Position numbers and translations under genes: made by a program. The notes below the pieces were generated by a model, which saw nothing but the letters and a program-made list of their open reading frames with translations, had not been told where the DNA came from and ran no database searches. DNA of 43,548 bases. Source: a virus. Shown piece by piece: positions 36,089 through 43,548 of the stretch (the stretch's first letter is position 1; each line of letters starts with the position of its first letter). The DNA is taken from positions 1 to 43,548 of IMG/VR virus record IMGVR_UViG_3300035670_000440; one strand, written 5' to 3'.

Positions 36089-37402
36089 TTAGCTAATTAC
36101 CCAAAGTGAATGTGTTTCAATCAGGTTGATCCACAGACCTGCATCACTAAACCACATATCCTTGATACCATCGTAGGCATTTTCGGTTTTGATGTTAGTC
36201 ATGTATTTGTCTGGACGGAACTGAGTGATACCCACGTTGTCAGTGTCTACAACAACCATGTAGTTATTGTAAGGACCACGAAGAACAGGGGCATGTACCA
36301 AGTCGATCAAACCGTGAGGTGTTACAAGAGTACGGATGTTGAAACCGTATTCGTTTTGTTGCATAGCATCAAGCTGGACTCTCCATCCAGAGTTGCCAAC
36401 AAAACCAGAAGTGCCTACTTGACTCCAGTATGACAATGCACCAGCACCACAGAAAGCTACTTTGCGTCCAGTTGAAGGAATGCTTGTAAATACTTTTTCT
36501 GTGTCTGCGATGAAGTTGTTGTAGCCGTAGCTAGCACCAGTAACTTGGAAAATGTTTTGGTAGTCACCAGAAACATTACCGTAGCGGTGTAGGGCAGAAA
36601 TAATACCCATAGTCTGACGAACAGTTTTGCCACCAATAGTTAGGTGAGAAGCGAAGTCGTCAGTTGCACCCATACCAGTACCGTAAGGACGTTGACCAAA
36701 AAGCATAGCACGCTCTTTACGCATGTTGTGCTCTTTGTTTTTTTCCATACGTAAACGGGCAAGTTCGTTAGAATAGCCACGGAGTGCTGTGTCGTAAAGT
36801 GTACCAGTTACTTCTACAGCAGTTTTGAAGATCTGTGTAGAGTTGTAAACCACTTCTAAATCATCATCGTATGATTCGGGAGCTTCTGTACCTTCACCGA
36901 AAGCAGTACCAACAACGTAGAACAAGTCGCCATCAACAATGTCGAGGGCTTGGTTTGTTGCGCTACGTGGGTTACCCATAGAACTAACGTTGATGTTGCT
37001 TCCAACAACATTAGTAATTAAGACCATACCTTTGTATGTGGTATAGTCAGCGTTGTAAACTTCGCACTGAAAGCCGATAAAGCCTTCAGATGCAGTTGAT
37101 GAAAGACCAACAATGTTGTCGATAGCGAGGCCAGACAATGTATCGCCAGGAGCTCCTGGAGTACCGCCAGCCCATGAGGCATTTGCGTTCGCAGAAAACT
37201 GTTGTTTGATCCACCCTGAGCGGTGCTCGAACATTTTGTAATCTGGATCGTTTGTCTCGGTTACGCTACGATTCAACAACATGGTGGTAAAAGGTGTAAT
37301 CTCTCTCCAAAGTTCTTTTGTCTGATTTGGATTCAGATAAAAGTCACGACGTTCTGAGAACAATACACCCAGCGTATCTTGGGATAAGACTTTTGCTGAC
37401 AT
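36089..37402 (-). CDS. Major capsid protein (SU10/DUF5309-like, HK97 fold)
   Basis: 437 residues. The sequence NPNQTKELWREITPFTTMLLNRS, then FEHRSGWIKQQF, matches the SU10-type (DUF5309) major capsid family in order and spacing. A central region with ARLRMEKNKEHNMRKERAMLFGQRPYG forms the spine-like helix, followed by domains around FCGAGALSYWSQ. It lies between scaffold and decoration genes, as in P22-like layouts. A weak ribosome site (AGAAGATAACATG) is present. The product forms the T-number shell; no cleavage site is obvious. Confidence 0.85.
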   Translation of the reverse strand: MSAKVLSQDTLGVLFSERRDFYLNPNQTKELWREITPFTTMLLNRSVTETNDPDYKMFEHRSGWIKQQFSANANASWAGGTPGAPGDTLSGLAIDNIVGLSSTASEGFIGFQCEVYNADYTTYKGMVLITNVVGSNINVSSMGNPRSATNQALDIVDGDLFYVVGTAFGEGTEAPESYDDDLEVVYNSTQIFKTAVEVTGTLYDTALRGYSNELARLRMEKNKEHNMRKERAMLFGQRPYGTGMGATDDFASHLTIGGKTVRQTMGIISALHRYGNVSGDYQNIFQVTGASYGYNNFIADTEKVFTSIPSTGRKVAFCGAGALSYWSQVGTSGFVGNSGWRVQLDAMQQNEYGFNIRTLVTPHGLIDLVHAPVLRGPYNNYMVVVDTDNVGITQFRPDKYMTNIKTENAYDGIKDMWFSDAGLWINLIETHSLWVIS

Positions 37403-37403
37403 G

Positions 37404-38186
37404 TTATCTTCTGTAGTTAATCATGCTTTGTATAAACGTATCCTGTTCATTAGGAATAGTAGCACCATTACCAGAAGCAGGAATGACTCCTGCAGGTGGG
37501 GGTGGAGCTTGCGTTCTAACTTGAGGTTGCGCTACACTAGCAATCGGTTGTTGTTGTTGTGTTTGGGTTGGTTGACCTTCCCCTTTGAGGAAACGATAGT
37601 ATGCAACTAAATTCTCAAGTTTCATGGTTTCTGGACTGCTCATGGTAACCAGAAAGTCTTCTGCTTGCCTTTGATCTAGTCCGTACTCGTACATTACTTC
37701 TTGCTTAGTCTGATTAATCAATTCCTGCTCACGAGCTTGTTGCTGATATACTTGCTCTCTTTGTTGCATCTGTTCGTTGTAGTAGTCAAGATATTCTTGA
37801 TACTTTTCATTGTAATCGTCAACGGCAACACGATACTTGAAAGATTCACTAGTAGGATCAGTATAAGCCTCTTCTGGACTGTAACCTTGTGGTTTAACAG
37901 GCTTAGAAGGTTTTGTTGGAGCAGGCTGACTAACATCGACTTGCTGTGGTGCTGATTGATAACTTGCTTGCTGCTGTTGCTGCATTAAGCGATCATATTC
38001 AGACTTTAGCTTGTCGTGCTTACTCTGCCAATATTGGTATCGTTCTCTTTGAGAACTGTCATCGGACTCAGGTGATTCCTGTGTATCAGGACCCTGTGAT
38101 TCCATTTGCGTTGTTTCTAGAGTCGGCTCTTCGCTACTGAAAGGCTTTTCACTAAAGAAGTCGGCACTCATTGTTGGATTGTTCAA
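37404..38186 (-). CDS. Scaffolding protein
   Basis: 260 residues, acidic and glutamine-rich, with little hydrophobic core: disordered N-terminus (SSEEPTLETTQMESQ), a helix YQYWQSKHDKLKSEYDRLMQ, a QYQ-rich linker, a long helix region about 120-190 (YNEKYQEYLDYYNEQMQQREQ), and a polar C-terminus with proline runs. It overlaps the portal stop by four bases (ATGA) and sits directly before the major capsid gene. This is the standard scaffold position and composition. It should leave the head before or during packaging. Confidence 0.8.
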   Translation of the reverse strand: MNNPTMSADFFSEKPFSSEEPTLETTQMESQGPDTQESPESDDSSQRERYQYWQSKHDKLKSEYDRLMQQQQQASYQSAPQQVDVSQPAPTKPSKPVKPQGYSPEEAYTDPTSESFKYRVAVDDYNEKYQEYLDYYNEQMQQREQVYQQQAREQELINQTKQEVMYEYGLDQRQAEDFLVTMSSPETMKLENLVAYYRFLKGEGQPTQTQQQQPIASVAQPQVRTQAPPPPAGVIPASGNGATIPNEQDTFIQSMINYRR

Positions 38187-40402
38187 AACAAGTTTGCGGT
38201 TTGTTTATAGATAGTAGACGCAGTTTCCTGCTGTCTCTGGGAACGAAGTTCGTCGCCCATTCTCGCTTTGTGAAGTTGCCCAGCAGCTTCTGCACGGCTG
38301 GCAGTAGACTTAAGTTGGGCCTTAAACTTCTCAATTTCTGCTTTTTGACGTGAATGTATTGTTTCACGCTGTGCTGTTTGTAGATCACCACTAAGCATCT
38401 TGATCTGTTCTTGTGCAGATTCAAGCTCTTGACGCATACGTTGGATCTCGCTAAAGCGTTCTAGTACGCCTTCAGTGTCTACTACTTCAGTTTGTTTTAA
38501 TACTTCTACCTGATCTATAAGTCCACGTTGGTACAAGTCCATGTAGTACTCAAAACGTGCAAATCTATTTGATGGTAGTGTAGATCCAGATACAATAACA
38601 ACGTCATATCTACCAACAGAAATGTTGTTAACCATACGCAGAATATCACCTGTGTACTCGTTGTAGATAGGTTGATTGATAACGACTTCTCTTGGTGCGT
38701 TGTTAGGCTGGATCAATCGTATAATTTTTTCTTGCTTGTAGGTCTTTTGTATAAGTTGGACAACAACCTTAGCAAATTGATTTAAAAACTCTTCAATATC
38801 ATCTTTCTTGCTTTTGATACGTCTTTGAGAAAACTCATCAATAGCAATAGTACCTTTAAAGGTAGCAGGGGCTTGTGCAACATCGCCTTGTCCTAAAGCG
38901 TAGATACCAAGTATTTCTTGAATATCTCTACGTGCATCGGCTTCATTTTTGTAAAGCTCATTAGGAAGTGGAGAAGGAGCAGCAATGGTAGGCGCTCCGA
39001 ATTCCTGATCGACTTCGATAACCGCAGTACCTGCTTTACCCCATTCTTTCTCCATCTTTTCACGATCAATACTACCACGTTGAACAAATACTTTTTGATT
39101 TGTTGTGTTAGCAGCATGAGCGACAATAAGCGAGCGTGTTTTGTTTACATATTCCTGTATAGGACGAACAAAACGAACATCTGAAATCGGGTAAGGGTTT
39201 CTGTTGTGCCTGTTAAACAATGGGACAATAGGATAATGTTCTACATCCATATACCCCTGGTAGATTGTTTTACGACCTACAACAACAGTTCTGTAAATGT
39301 TATCAATATCAATAGGCACACATACTAGCTGTCCAGACTGAACAACGTCACCAATAGTAGACCAAGATAGATACACAGTAGATTCTGGTATCGCTACAGT
39401 CATATCATCTTCGTGAGCAGCTTCTATTCCAGGCACAAGCTGAGGTTCACCCATAGGTTGACCTGTTTGTGGATCAATAGCTACTGCAAAGTAGAAAGAA
39501 GTGATACCTGTGGAAAGCATACGAGCGTAGTCCATGTACTTTTCAGAATCGTAGAAGTACATTCCGCCACCTTTACTAAGCTCAAGTATTGCAGGTTCTA
39601 GAATAAACTCTTCATACTTCTGCTGATAGTGTACGTATTCCTTTCCTGTAGAGCGGTCACGACAATGCCAACCTGCTGTTTTGCCTTTGGTATAACGATC
39701 CAGTAGGCGAAAACGCTTGTGCGTATCGTCACCATTATCTGGACCTATCTGTTGATCTTGAAGGCCAAGTCGACCTGTGTATTGATTTGGAAGGTTATCC
39801 TCCTCAAATACACCGTTAAGATCTATGTCCCCAAAAGTCTGTTTAATCTGTTCTTCAGTGATGATACGAGCCACAATAATATTTGCAGCATCTCTACAAA
39901 ACACATCACGAGAATTAGGATCAACGTAAACAGTAAGAGGATCAATATCTTGAATAAGGACTTCACCTTTGCCATAATCAGCATTAGGATCGCTCCAAGC
40001 TTGTAACCAGCCAGCGCCTTTAACATAGTAATCATCAATCGTTTGTTTCAACGATACATTGGCAGCGTTGTAATCCCAAACCCATGCTAGCAAATCCGAA
40101 AACAACCTGCCGAGCTTTGTATCGGAGTCTTCTCTTGCTACACTTTGGAACTTGGGCTTGTTATACGTGAGTAGTGCTTTTGCTTGCTCTACTGCTGGGT
40201 GTATAACATTAATAACTAAAGGCGATTGGCCTCTAGACTTTAATTCTTTAATCTGTTCGTCAGTCCACTGAACGCCATTACGAAACTCGTCATCCTCCAG
40301 AGCTTGCTTACTCCAATGCTGTCTGCGACCCTCGTAATTGAAGAATATCTTTTCCGTTTGGCGTGCTGCCTCATCGGAGTATTGACGTGTTTTTTTGTCC
40401 AT
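38183..40402 (-). CDS. Portal protein (P22-like)
   Basis: 739 residues, the length of the large P22-type portals. The N-terminus RQTEKIFFNYEGRRQHWSKQ, GVQWTDEQIKELKSRGQSPL, and INVIHPAVEQAKALLTYNKPKF, then IDPLTVYVDPNSRDVFCRDA, follow the family closely. A long C-terminal coiled coil (EIQRMRQELESAQEQIKMLSG) is the barrel of P22-like portals that projects into the head. It lies 24 bases after the large terminase gene. It forms the dodecameric DNA gate that TerL docks to. Confidence 0.9.
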   Translation of the reverse strand: MDKKTRQYSDEAARQTEKIFFNYEGRRQHWSKQALEDDEFRNGVQWTDEQIKELKSRGQSPLVINVIHPAVEQAKALLTYNKPKFQSVAREDSDTKLGRLFSDLLAWVWDYNAANVSLKQTIDDYYVKGAGWLQAWSDPNADYGKGEVLIQDIDPLTVYVDPNSRDVFCRDAANIIVARIITEEQIKQTFGDIDLNGVFEEDNLPNQYTGRLGLQDQQIGPDNGDDTHKRFRLLDRYTKGKTAGWHCRDRSTGKEYVHYQQKYEEFILEPAILELSKGGGMYFYDSEKYMDYARMLSTGITSFYFAVAIDPQTGQPMGEPQLVPGIEAAHEDDMTVAIPESTVYLSWSTIGDVVQSGQLVCVPIDIDNIYRTVVVGRKTIYQGYMDVEHYPIVPLFNRHNRNPYPISDVRFVRPIQEYVNKTRSLIVAHAANTTNQKVFVQRGSIDREKMEKEWGKAGTAVIEVDQEFGAPTIAAPSPLPNELYKNEADARRDIQEILGIYALGQGDVAQAPATFKGTIAIDEFSQRRIKSKKDDIEEFLNQFAKVVVQLIQKTYKQEKIIRLIQPNNAPREVVINQPIYNEYTGDILRMVNNISVGRYDVVIVSGSTLPSNRFARFEYYMDLYQRGLIDQVEVLKQTEVVDTEGVLERFSEIQRMRQELESAQEQIKMLSGDLQTAQRETIHSRQKAEIEKFKAQLKSTASRAEAAGQLHKARMGDELRSQRQQETASTIYKQTANLF

Positions 40403-40426
40403 GTTGTGACAGTAAAGTTTTTTTAC

Positions 40427-41953
40427 TTAGGATAACATCCAGTCTGAATCATCCCTTTTGGCTGTACCCAATAAATACTTGTCTATGTTTTTACGAACTT
40501 TTAGTTGTTTATCGGGCGCTTTATGGCTTGGAACATAAGAGTGTAGCATTGCATAATACAACCCATCAAGGGTGTCATCATGGCTACCTCTCGGATAATC
40601 CAAAAGCTCCGTTCTCAATTCGTTCTGATCTTTGTGTAGGTATACTCTTTTTTTGTAGAAGTAAGGCTGCAAGGTTTCAAGTCTTGACGACTTTGAGTTT
40701 CTTGGTGTAACCTTAGTTTCTAGTCCAGGTATATATACATCGCTCAAGCTACGTAAATACGATCTTAACATTTCCTGATAACCAGTACTCTCAATGGTAG
40801 TACGTTTAGGTTTATACATTTTGAAGTATTTAACGATAGCATCGGCAAGATCCATAGGCGATACTCGCTTTCTAAAATACGGCAGTACATAGATGTTTCT
40901 ATTCTCATCCATAGCAATAGGCATGATAACAGAAAAGTCAGCAGTCTGGCTAACCGAACTAGCTGGGTCAACACCAATAAATATATTTACAGGTATAAGC
41001 TCTTCTCCTTTACGCAGGTATGTATTGCCATTAACATGTTCTACTTGGTGGTCGTGGTAGTTAAAGTACTCAGCTTTGAATAGCTGATCCTCATCACCTG
41101 TAACCACACACTGATACTCCCTATAAAAGGAGCTAGCCTTACCCATACTCTTAAGTGACTGAAACTCAGCTATAAGCTTAGGTGCGCTATTCCATGCTGG
41201 CCATAAAACATCTGGATTATCTTCAACAGTCCACTTACTCTCATCATTCTCAAGAATAGCCTGATACCTAACACTATGCCATCCACTAGATCTATGCAAT
41301 TCTTCAACCATACAAGATTGGTGCTGAGGCGTACCTACAACAACAACCTTACCTTTCTGCGGATCTCTAGCTGGTACAAGTGATTGCAATAGCCAACGCA
41401 TGTTATACTCCATAGCTTCGGGAGTCTTAGTATTGGTCATATCCTCAGGATCATCCAAAACAATAAGCGTGGGGCGCTGGTTACCAACCTTTAGACCTAC
41501 AACCTGCTGACCTGTACCCTTACAGATAATCGAGCTACCATTCTTCAATATGATCTCGTCTTGCTTCCAAGTCTTTGCTGTATGCTCACCCCAATAGCCG
41601 TAGATTGTTCGGAAGTTTTTGGAGTAGTCTAAAACATTCTTAATTGTATCAAGAAGACGAATGGCGTGTCCAGAAGTCTTAGAAACAAGAACCACAACGT
41701 GTGGTCCTGGATCATACATCAAATGGTGTATAGGTTTTAAACAGGCTGTGATCGAACTTTTAGCATGACCACGGGGAGCAATAATGTTTACCTTGTTGAA
41801 ACTAGGCTCAAGGAGTATCTGACTCAACTCGTGGTGAAACTGTGCGCTCGGCACTGAGAACATCTGCGGTGTTATCACCTTCCCGAATTCCACTAAGGAG
41901 TAGCGAAGCATCTCCCTGATCGTTTCTACCTTCGACTTCGGCTCTTCTATCAT
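40427..41953 (-). CDS. terL: Terminase large subunit
   Basis: 508 residues. Walker A APRGHAKSS at 59-67 with K65, Walker B LIVLDDPED at 164-171, then a coupling motif region VVVVGTPQH at 203-211. The nuclease domain has the RNase H-like acidic triad D329 (IGVDPASS), E388 (TTIESTG) and D460 (SHDDTLDG). It packages phage DNA and cuts concatemers. The ATG at 41953 (preceded by GAGGTATTAA) overlaps the small terminase gene by 146 bases; later starts at residues 14 or 31 would reduce this. The nuclease and ATPase motifs are complete. Gene order TerS-TerL-portal is standard. Confidence 0.95.
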   Translation of the reverse strand: MIEEPKSKVETIREMLRYSLVEFGKVITPQMFSVPSAQFHHELSQILLEPSFNKVNIIAPRGHAKSSITACLKPIHHLMYDPGPHVVVLVSKTSGHAIRLLDTIKNVLDYSKNFRTIYGYWGEHTAKTWKQDEIILKNGSSIICKGTGQQVVGLKVGNQRPTLIVLDDPEDMTNTKTPEAMEYNMRWLLQSLVPARDPQKGKVVVVGTPQHQSCMVEELHRSSGWHSVRYQAILENDESKWTVEDNPDVLWPAWNSAPKLIAEFQSLKSMGKASSFYREYQCVVTGDEDQLFKAEYFNYHDHQVEHVNGNTYLRKGEELIPVNIFIGVDPASSVSQTADFSVIMPIAMDENRNIYVLPYFRKRVSPMDLADAIVKYFKMYKPKRTTIESTGYQEMLRSYLRSLSDVYIPGLETKVTPRNSKSSRLETLQPYFYKKRVYLHKDQNELRTELLDYPRGSHDDTLDGLYYAMLHSYVPSHKAPDKQLKVRKNIDKYLLGTAKRDDSDWMLS

Positions 41954-42677
41954 TTAATACCTCGAATAAAGCGTCTACTGCTTCAATTTCATATTCTGGA
42001 ATAGCTTTTGCGTTCTTTTTAACCTTCATCTGCAACACATCCATAAGCATATCGGCTGCTTTTAGCATGTTTGCTGGGTCTTTCTTTGTTTTAGCAGTAC
42101 TAGAAGCCTCAAGCACCATCTTAATGACGCTATCTGGGGTTATATCGTTGTCTAGTAAAGCTTTTTTAATTTCATCTTGTATCATTTTAGCCATTTTAGG
42201 GACTTTAGCAAGTCTTTTTGCGTTCATCTTGGGGTTTATAGCTGTTGGATTGAACGCTTTACCCAGCTTTACCCAGTTAACCCACCCTTTGTACACCATC
42301 ATCTGTGCATACATGAAGGCAAAGTTACGATATTTCTCTTTTAAGCTACCATTTTCAAGATCACCTCTCGGTTTTATCCGATTATAGTCGCCTTTATCCT
42401 TGTACATCTGGAATATAAGCGGTGCATTGCCAAGAACAACCTTGCCAAACACAAATCTTAACATCTTTCTGGAACGATTCTTCCTATTCGTGTACACCTT
42501 AGAGTGTAAACACTCGGCAACATAGCCATCATCGGTCAACGCCCACTGTCCTTGCTCGGCATCTCGCCATGATACATACTCAATACCCTCTTCACGAGCC
42601 TCATCTTCAGTATATACCATGTGCCAAACAATAGGCTCTTTGCCCAAAGGGGCACACTTACCAATACGTTCTGCCAT
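41808..42677 (-). CDS. Terminase small subunit (289 aa)
   Basis: 289 residues, the first gene of the minus-strand late block. The middle (AFNPTAINPKMNAKRLAKVPKMAKMI, then NDITPDSVIKMVLEASSTAKT, DPANMLKAADMLMDVLQM) is the helix-turn-helix plus oligomerisation pattern of small terminases. The N-terminal 100 residues (EPIVWHMVYTEDEAREEG...) are an extra domain not typical for TerS. The C-terminal 48 codons overlap TerL in another frame and are polar (DQGDASLLLSGIREGDNT), so they may be flexible. It recognises the packaging site; the structured region upstream is a candidate for it. Confidence 0.75.
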   Translation of the reverse strand: MAERIGKCAPLGKEPIVWHMVYTEDEAREEGIEYVSWRDAEQGQWALTDDGYVAECLHSKVYTNRKNRSRKMLRFVFGKVVLGNAPLIFQMYKDKGDYNRIKPRGDLENGSLKEKYRNFAFMYAQMMVYKGWVNWVKLGKAFNPTAINPKMNAKRLAKVPKMAKMIQDEIKKALLDNDITPDSVIKMVLEASSTAKTKKDPANMLKAADMLMDVLQMKVKKNAKAIPEYEIEAVDALFEVLNDRRAEVEGRNDQGDASLLLSGIREGDNTADVLSAERTVSPRVESDTP

Positions 42678-42770
42678 GAAAAATAATTTATTTGAAAATA
42701 CGTGTTTCCACTATATCTAATTTCTTAAAAAATCCTTACAATAAAAACAGAAAGTTTTCTTTCTAGCTGC

Positions 42771-42985
42771 ATAGACTAAGGGCGGTGTCTATATCCTCCG
42801 AAATGGACCCAGTGGGCAAGAAACGGAGCAGACGTTGGGTTGTAGCTTTCACCTACATAGAAAGCAAGTTGTCCCCAATAGCAGCGGAAACAGTCCTGGC
42901 TATAAGTAGATGATTGGTAAAGGTAATACCCAGACTTGCACCTACGAAATGCCTACGATAAAACAATCAATACTGCCTGGCAGTA
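42771..42985 (+). ncRNA. Candidate structured RNA or leader, unidentified
   Basis: Several perfect stems occur in series: ATAGAC/GTCTAT (42771-42776 with 42787-42792), CTCCG/CGGAG (42796-42800 with 42824-42828), TTGGG/CCCAA (42835-42839 with 42874-42878) enclosing GCTTTC/GAAAGC (42845-42850 with 42860-42865), and TACTGC/GCAGTA (42971-42976 with 42980-42985). TGTAG/CTACA (42841-42845 with 42853-42857) would compete with GCTTTC/GAAAGC. It does not match RNase P, tmRNA, 5S rRNA or hammerhead signatures that I could check by eye. Strand is not determined by the stems; plus is assumed. Confidence 0.3.
42803..42913 (+). CDS. Possible mini-ORF (36 aa)
   Basis: ATG at 42803 opens a 36-codon frame starting MDPVGKKRSRRWVVAF and ending TVLAISR. 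Its stop TGA at 42911-42913 overlaps the ATG of a second mini-ORF (ATGA), the coupling typical of this genome. No ribosome site is seen and the same bases form hairpins, so this may be chance. Confidence 0.2.
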   Translation: MDPVGKKRSRRWVVAFTYIESKLSPIAAETVLAISR

Positions 42986-43047
42986 GGGCTATCCTATATC
43001 ATACAAACAAGCCATTCAGAAATTTTCTACAAAATTTTTTCAAATAG
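42910..43047 (+). CDS. Possible mini-ORF (45 aa)
   Basis: ATG at 42910, overlapping the stop of the 36-aa frame as ATGA, opens 45 codons from MIGKGNTQTCTYEMPT to NFLQNFFK. It lies in the hairpin-rich leader ahead of the early gene at 43271. No family is recognised; chance cannot be excluded. Confidence 0.2.
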   Translation: MIGKGNTQTCTYEMPTIKQSILPGSRAILYHTNKPFRNFLQNFFK

Positions 43048-43061
43048 GACTTCTATATACG

Positions 43062-43085
43062 TGTAAATACCTAGTAATATTTACA
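43062..43085. promoter_or_regulatory. Inverted repeat TGTAAATA/TATTTACA, operator-like
   Basis: A perfect 8-bp inverted repeat (43062-43069 with 43078-43085) with an eight-base spacer CCTAGTAA, in the AT-rich part upstream of the early gene. Size and spacing fit a dimeric regulator or replication protein site. It might also be a promoter hairpin for the virion polymerase, by loose analogy with N4. Confidence 0.4.
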
Positions 43086-43143
43086 GATAAGGTTCTAAAA
43101 TTTGATGCAGAATGGATGTGAGAGATACATACAGAATCCCATC

Positions 43144-43167
43144 CCCCATCTTTCGGGTATGGTGGGG
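43144..43167 (+). other. GC-rich stem-loop in early leader
   Basis: CCCCATC (43144-43150) pairs with GGTGGGG (43161-43167), one U-G pair, loop of 10. No T-run follows (TCTAAACTCG), so a terminator is unlikely. Confidence 0.35.
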
Positions 43168-43218
43168 TCTAAACTCGTTGAAAAATTTGGTTCACGTTGA
43201 CGCTCGCTACGCTCCGCT

Positions 43219-43268
43219 TGTAGGACCCCATGTTAGTGGACACTAATGTCTATAACCTAACTCCTACA
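43219..43268 (+). promoter_or_regulatory. Folded 5' leader of the early gene
   Basis: TGTAGGA (43219-43225) pairs with TCCTACA (43262-43268), closing a structure that ends two bases before the ATG at 43271. Inside lies TTAGTG/CACTAA (43233-43238 with 43241-43246). There is no Shine-Dalgarno; the sequence between stem and start is only CT. If transcribed, this fold could control translation or mark the 5' end. Confidence 0.45.
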
Positions 43269-43270
43269 CT

Positions 43271-43548
43271 ATGTCAACAAATGTAATCTTCGCACGTCGC
43301 ACTGAATCCAACGACCTCAAGGTCCTACCTATCACTAGCTCTACTAAGCTAGCTGACCTTATCAACTGCGACGTCTTCACTGTCTTTGCTGATACCCCTG
43401 CTGAGGCTTTTATGGCTTCACAATCTGCAACTGCTAAGGTATCCTTTGAAGGTATACCTCAGACAGGTGCTACTACAGGCAGGGACGGTGCTACTCGTCA
43501 CTATGTACGTGTATGGAAGTCTGCACCAGCTACTACTGATGCTACTTC
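43271..43548 (+). CDS. Early-type hypothetical protein, cut by right window edge
   Basis: An open frame of 92 codons runs off the window without a stop. It starts MSTNVIFARRTESNDLKVLP and reaches ...HYVRVWKSAPATTDAT. Codon use differs from all other genes here: ATC, TTC, GAC, AAC, CTC, GTC and GCT are frequent, the choice of highly expressed genes. The frame is free of stops and the composition is protein-like, so it is coding. The product is not recognised; it contains an S/T-rich, probably beta-structured segment. It is divergent from the late block and is the first gene beyond the structured leader, so it is likely transcribed early and strongly. Confidence 0.8.
   Translation, partial: MSTNVIFARRTESNDLKVLPITSSTKLADLINCDVFTVFADTPAEAFMASQSATAKVSFEGIPQTGATTGRDGATRHYVRVWKSAPATTDAT

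Larger units (their letters stand above)
42678..43270. other. Divergent intergenic region, hairpin-rich
   Basis: 593 bases between the divergent small terminase and early gene starts. Promoters for both directions should lie here but none matched a consensus well enough to annotate. The part next to TerS is very AT-rich, with AGAAAG-TTTT-CTTTCT at 42749-42764. About 42771-42985 is less AT-rich and full of inverted repeats. 43021-43110 is AT-rich again with an operator-like repeat. The region may also hold the packaging site or a replication origin; sequence alone does not say. Confidence 0.6.

Noticed and set aside
42678-42760. Sigma-70-like boxes upstream of the small terminase gene (TTGTAA then TAGATA on the minus strand)
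   Set aside because: Spacing and sequence are poor and the region is very AT-rich, so such matches arise by chance. The Bacteroidota-type promoter was also not found convincingly.
42960-43170. Resemblance of CTGCCTGGCAG and GGGTATGGTGGGG to pieces of 5S rRNA
   Set aside because: Only short GC-rich pieces match, in the wrong order and spacing; no 5S-like fold can be drawn.

Overview
This window reads as most of the genome of a lytic, podovirus-like tailed phage. No integrase, lysogeny repressor, insertion sequence, CRISPR array or host gene was seen. It is AT-rich, and most genes start without a convincing Shine-Dalgarno sequence, usually behind a short A-rich leader or by overlap with the gene before. 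Clear exceptions lie at about 2476, 6395, 18190, 22080 and 36077. Weak Shine-Dalgarno use, together with a crAss-like type of virion RNA polymerase, points to a Bacteroidota host. Several small accessory virion proteins resemble families common in aquatic phages. Host and habitat are inference.

Layout. (1) Positions 1-7133, plus strand: tightly overlapping early and replication genes. These include small unknown proteins, a Sak4-like AAA recombinase, an SSB-like protein with an IPF tail, a winged-helix protein, an archaeo-eukaryotic-type (PrimPol-like) primase, a DnaB/RecA-fold helicase with an altered Walker A motif, a Gp157-like protein, a PDDEXK-type nuclease and more small unknowns. Between 6060 and 6866 lie hairpins, a palindrome and a tRNA-like element of about 91 nt. 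(2) A terminator at 7240-7277 closes this block where it meets the late genes. (3) Positions 7285-42677, minus strand, read from right to left: small and large terminase, portal, scaffold, major capsid, decoration protein, a minus-strand terminator, neck and connector proteins, collagen-like fibre, glycine-rich adhesin, small accessory proteins, a glycosyltransferase, a lysis group (M15 peptidase, XhlA-like protein, holin candidate, GH108 muramidase) with a metallophosphoesterase inside it, a tail hub protein, a long repeat-containing tail fibre, two ejection-type proteins, and one 3110-residue protein. (4) Positions 42678-43270: a divergent intergenic region rich in hairpins. (5) From 43271, a plus-strand gene with distinctive C-ending codons runs off the right edge.

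The most striking gene is the 3110-residue protein. Its middle carries what I read as the catalytic core of a two-barrel (multisubunit-type) RNA polymerase: a TDGA...SKHAMF...DTSAKQSGKR segment, then RVPS...GF...MGG followed by D-x-D-x-D at residues 1442-1446. The ends look like internal virion or ejection protein, with hydrophobic, glycine-rich segments. The simplest model is a polymerase packaged in the virion and injected with the DNA to transcribe the plus-strand early genes. Such polymerases are known from crAss-like phages. Here it sits in a very large fusion beside a replication module of Sak4, SSB-like protein, PrimPol-like primase and Gp157.

No database search or folding program was run. 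Assignments rest on motifs, length and gene order read by eye.
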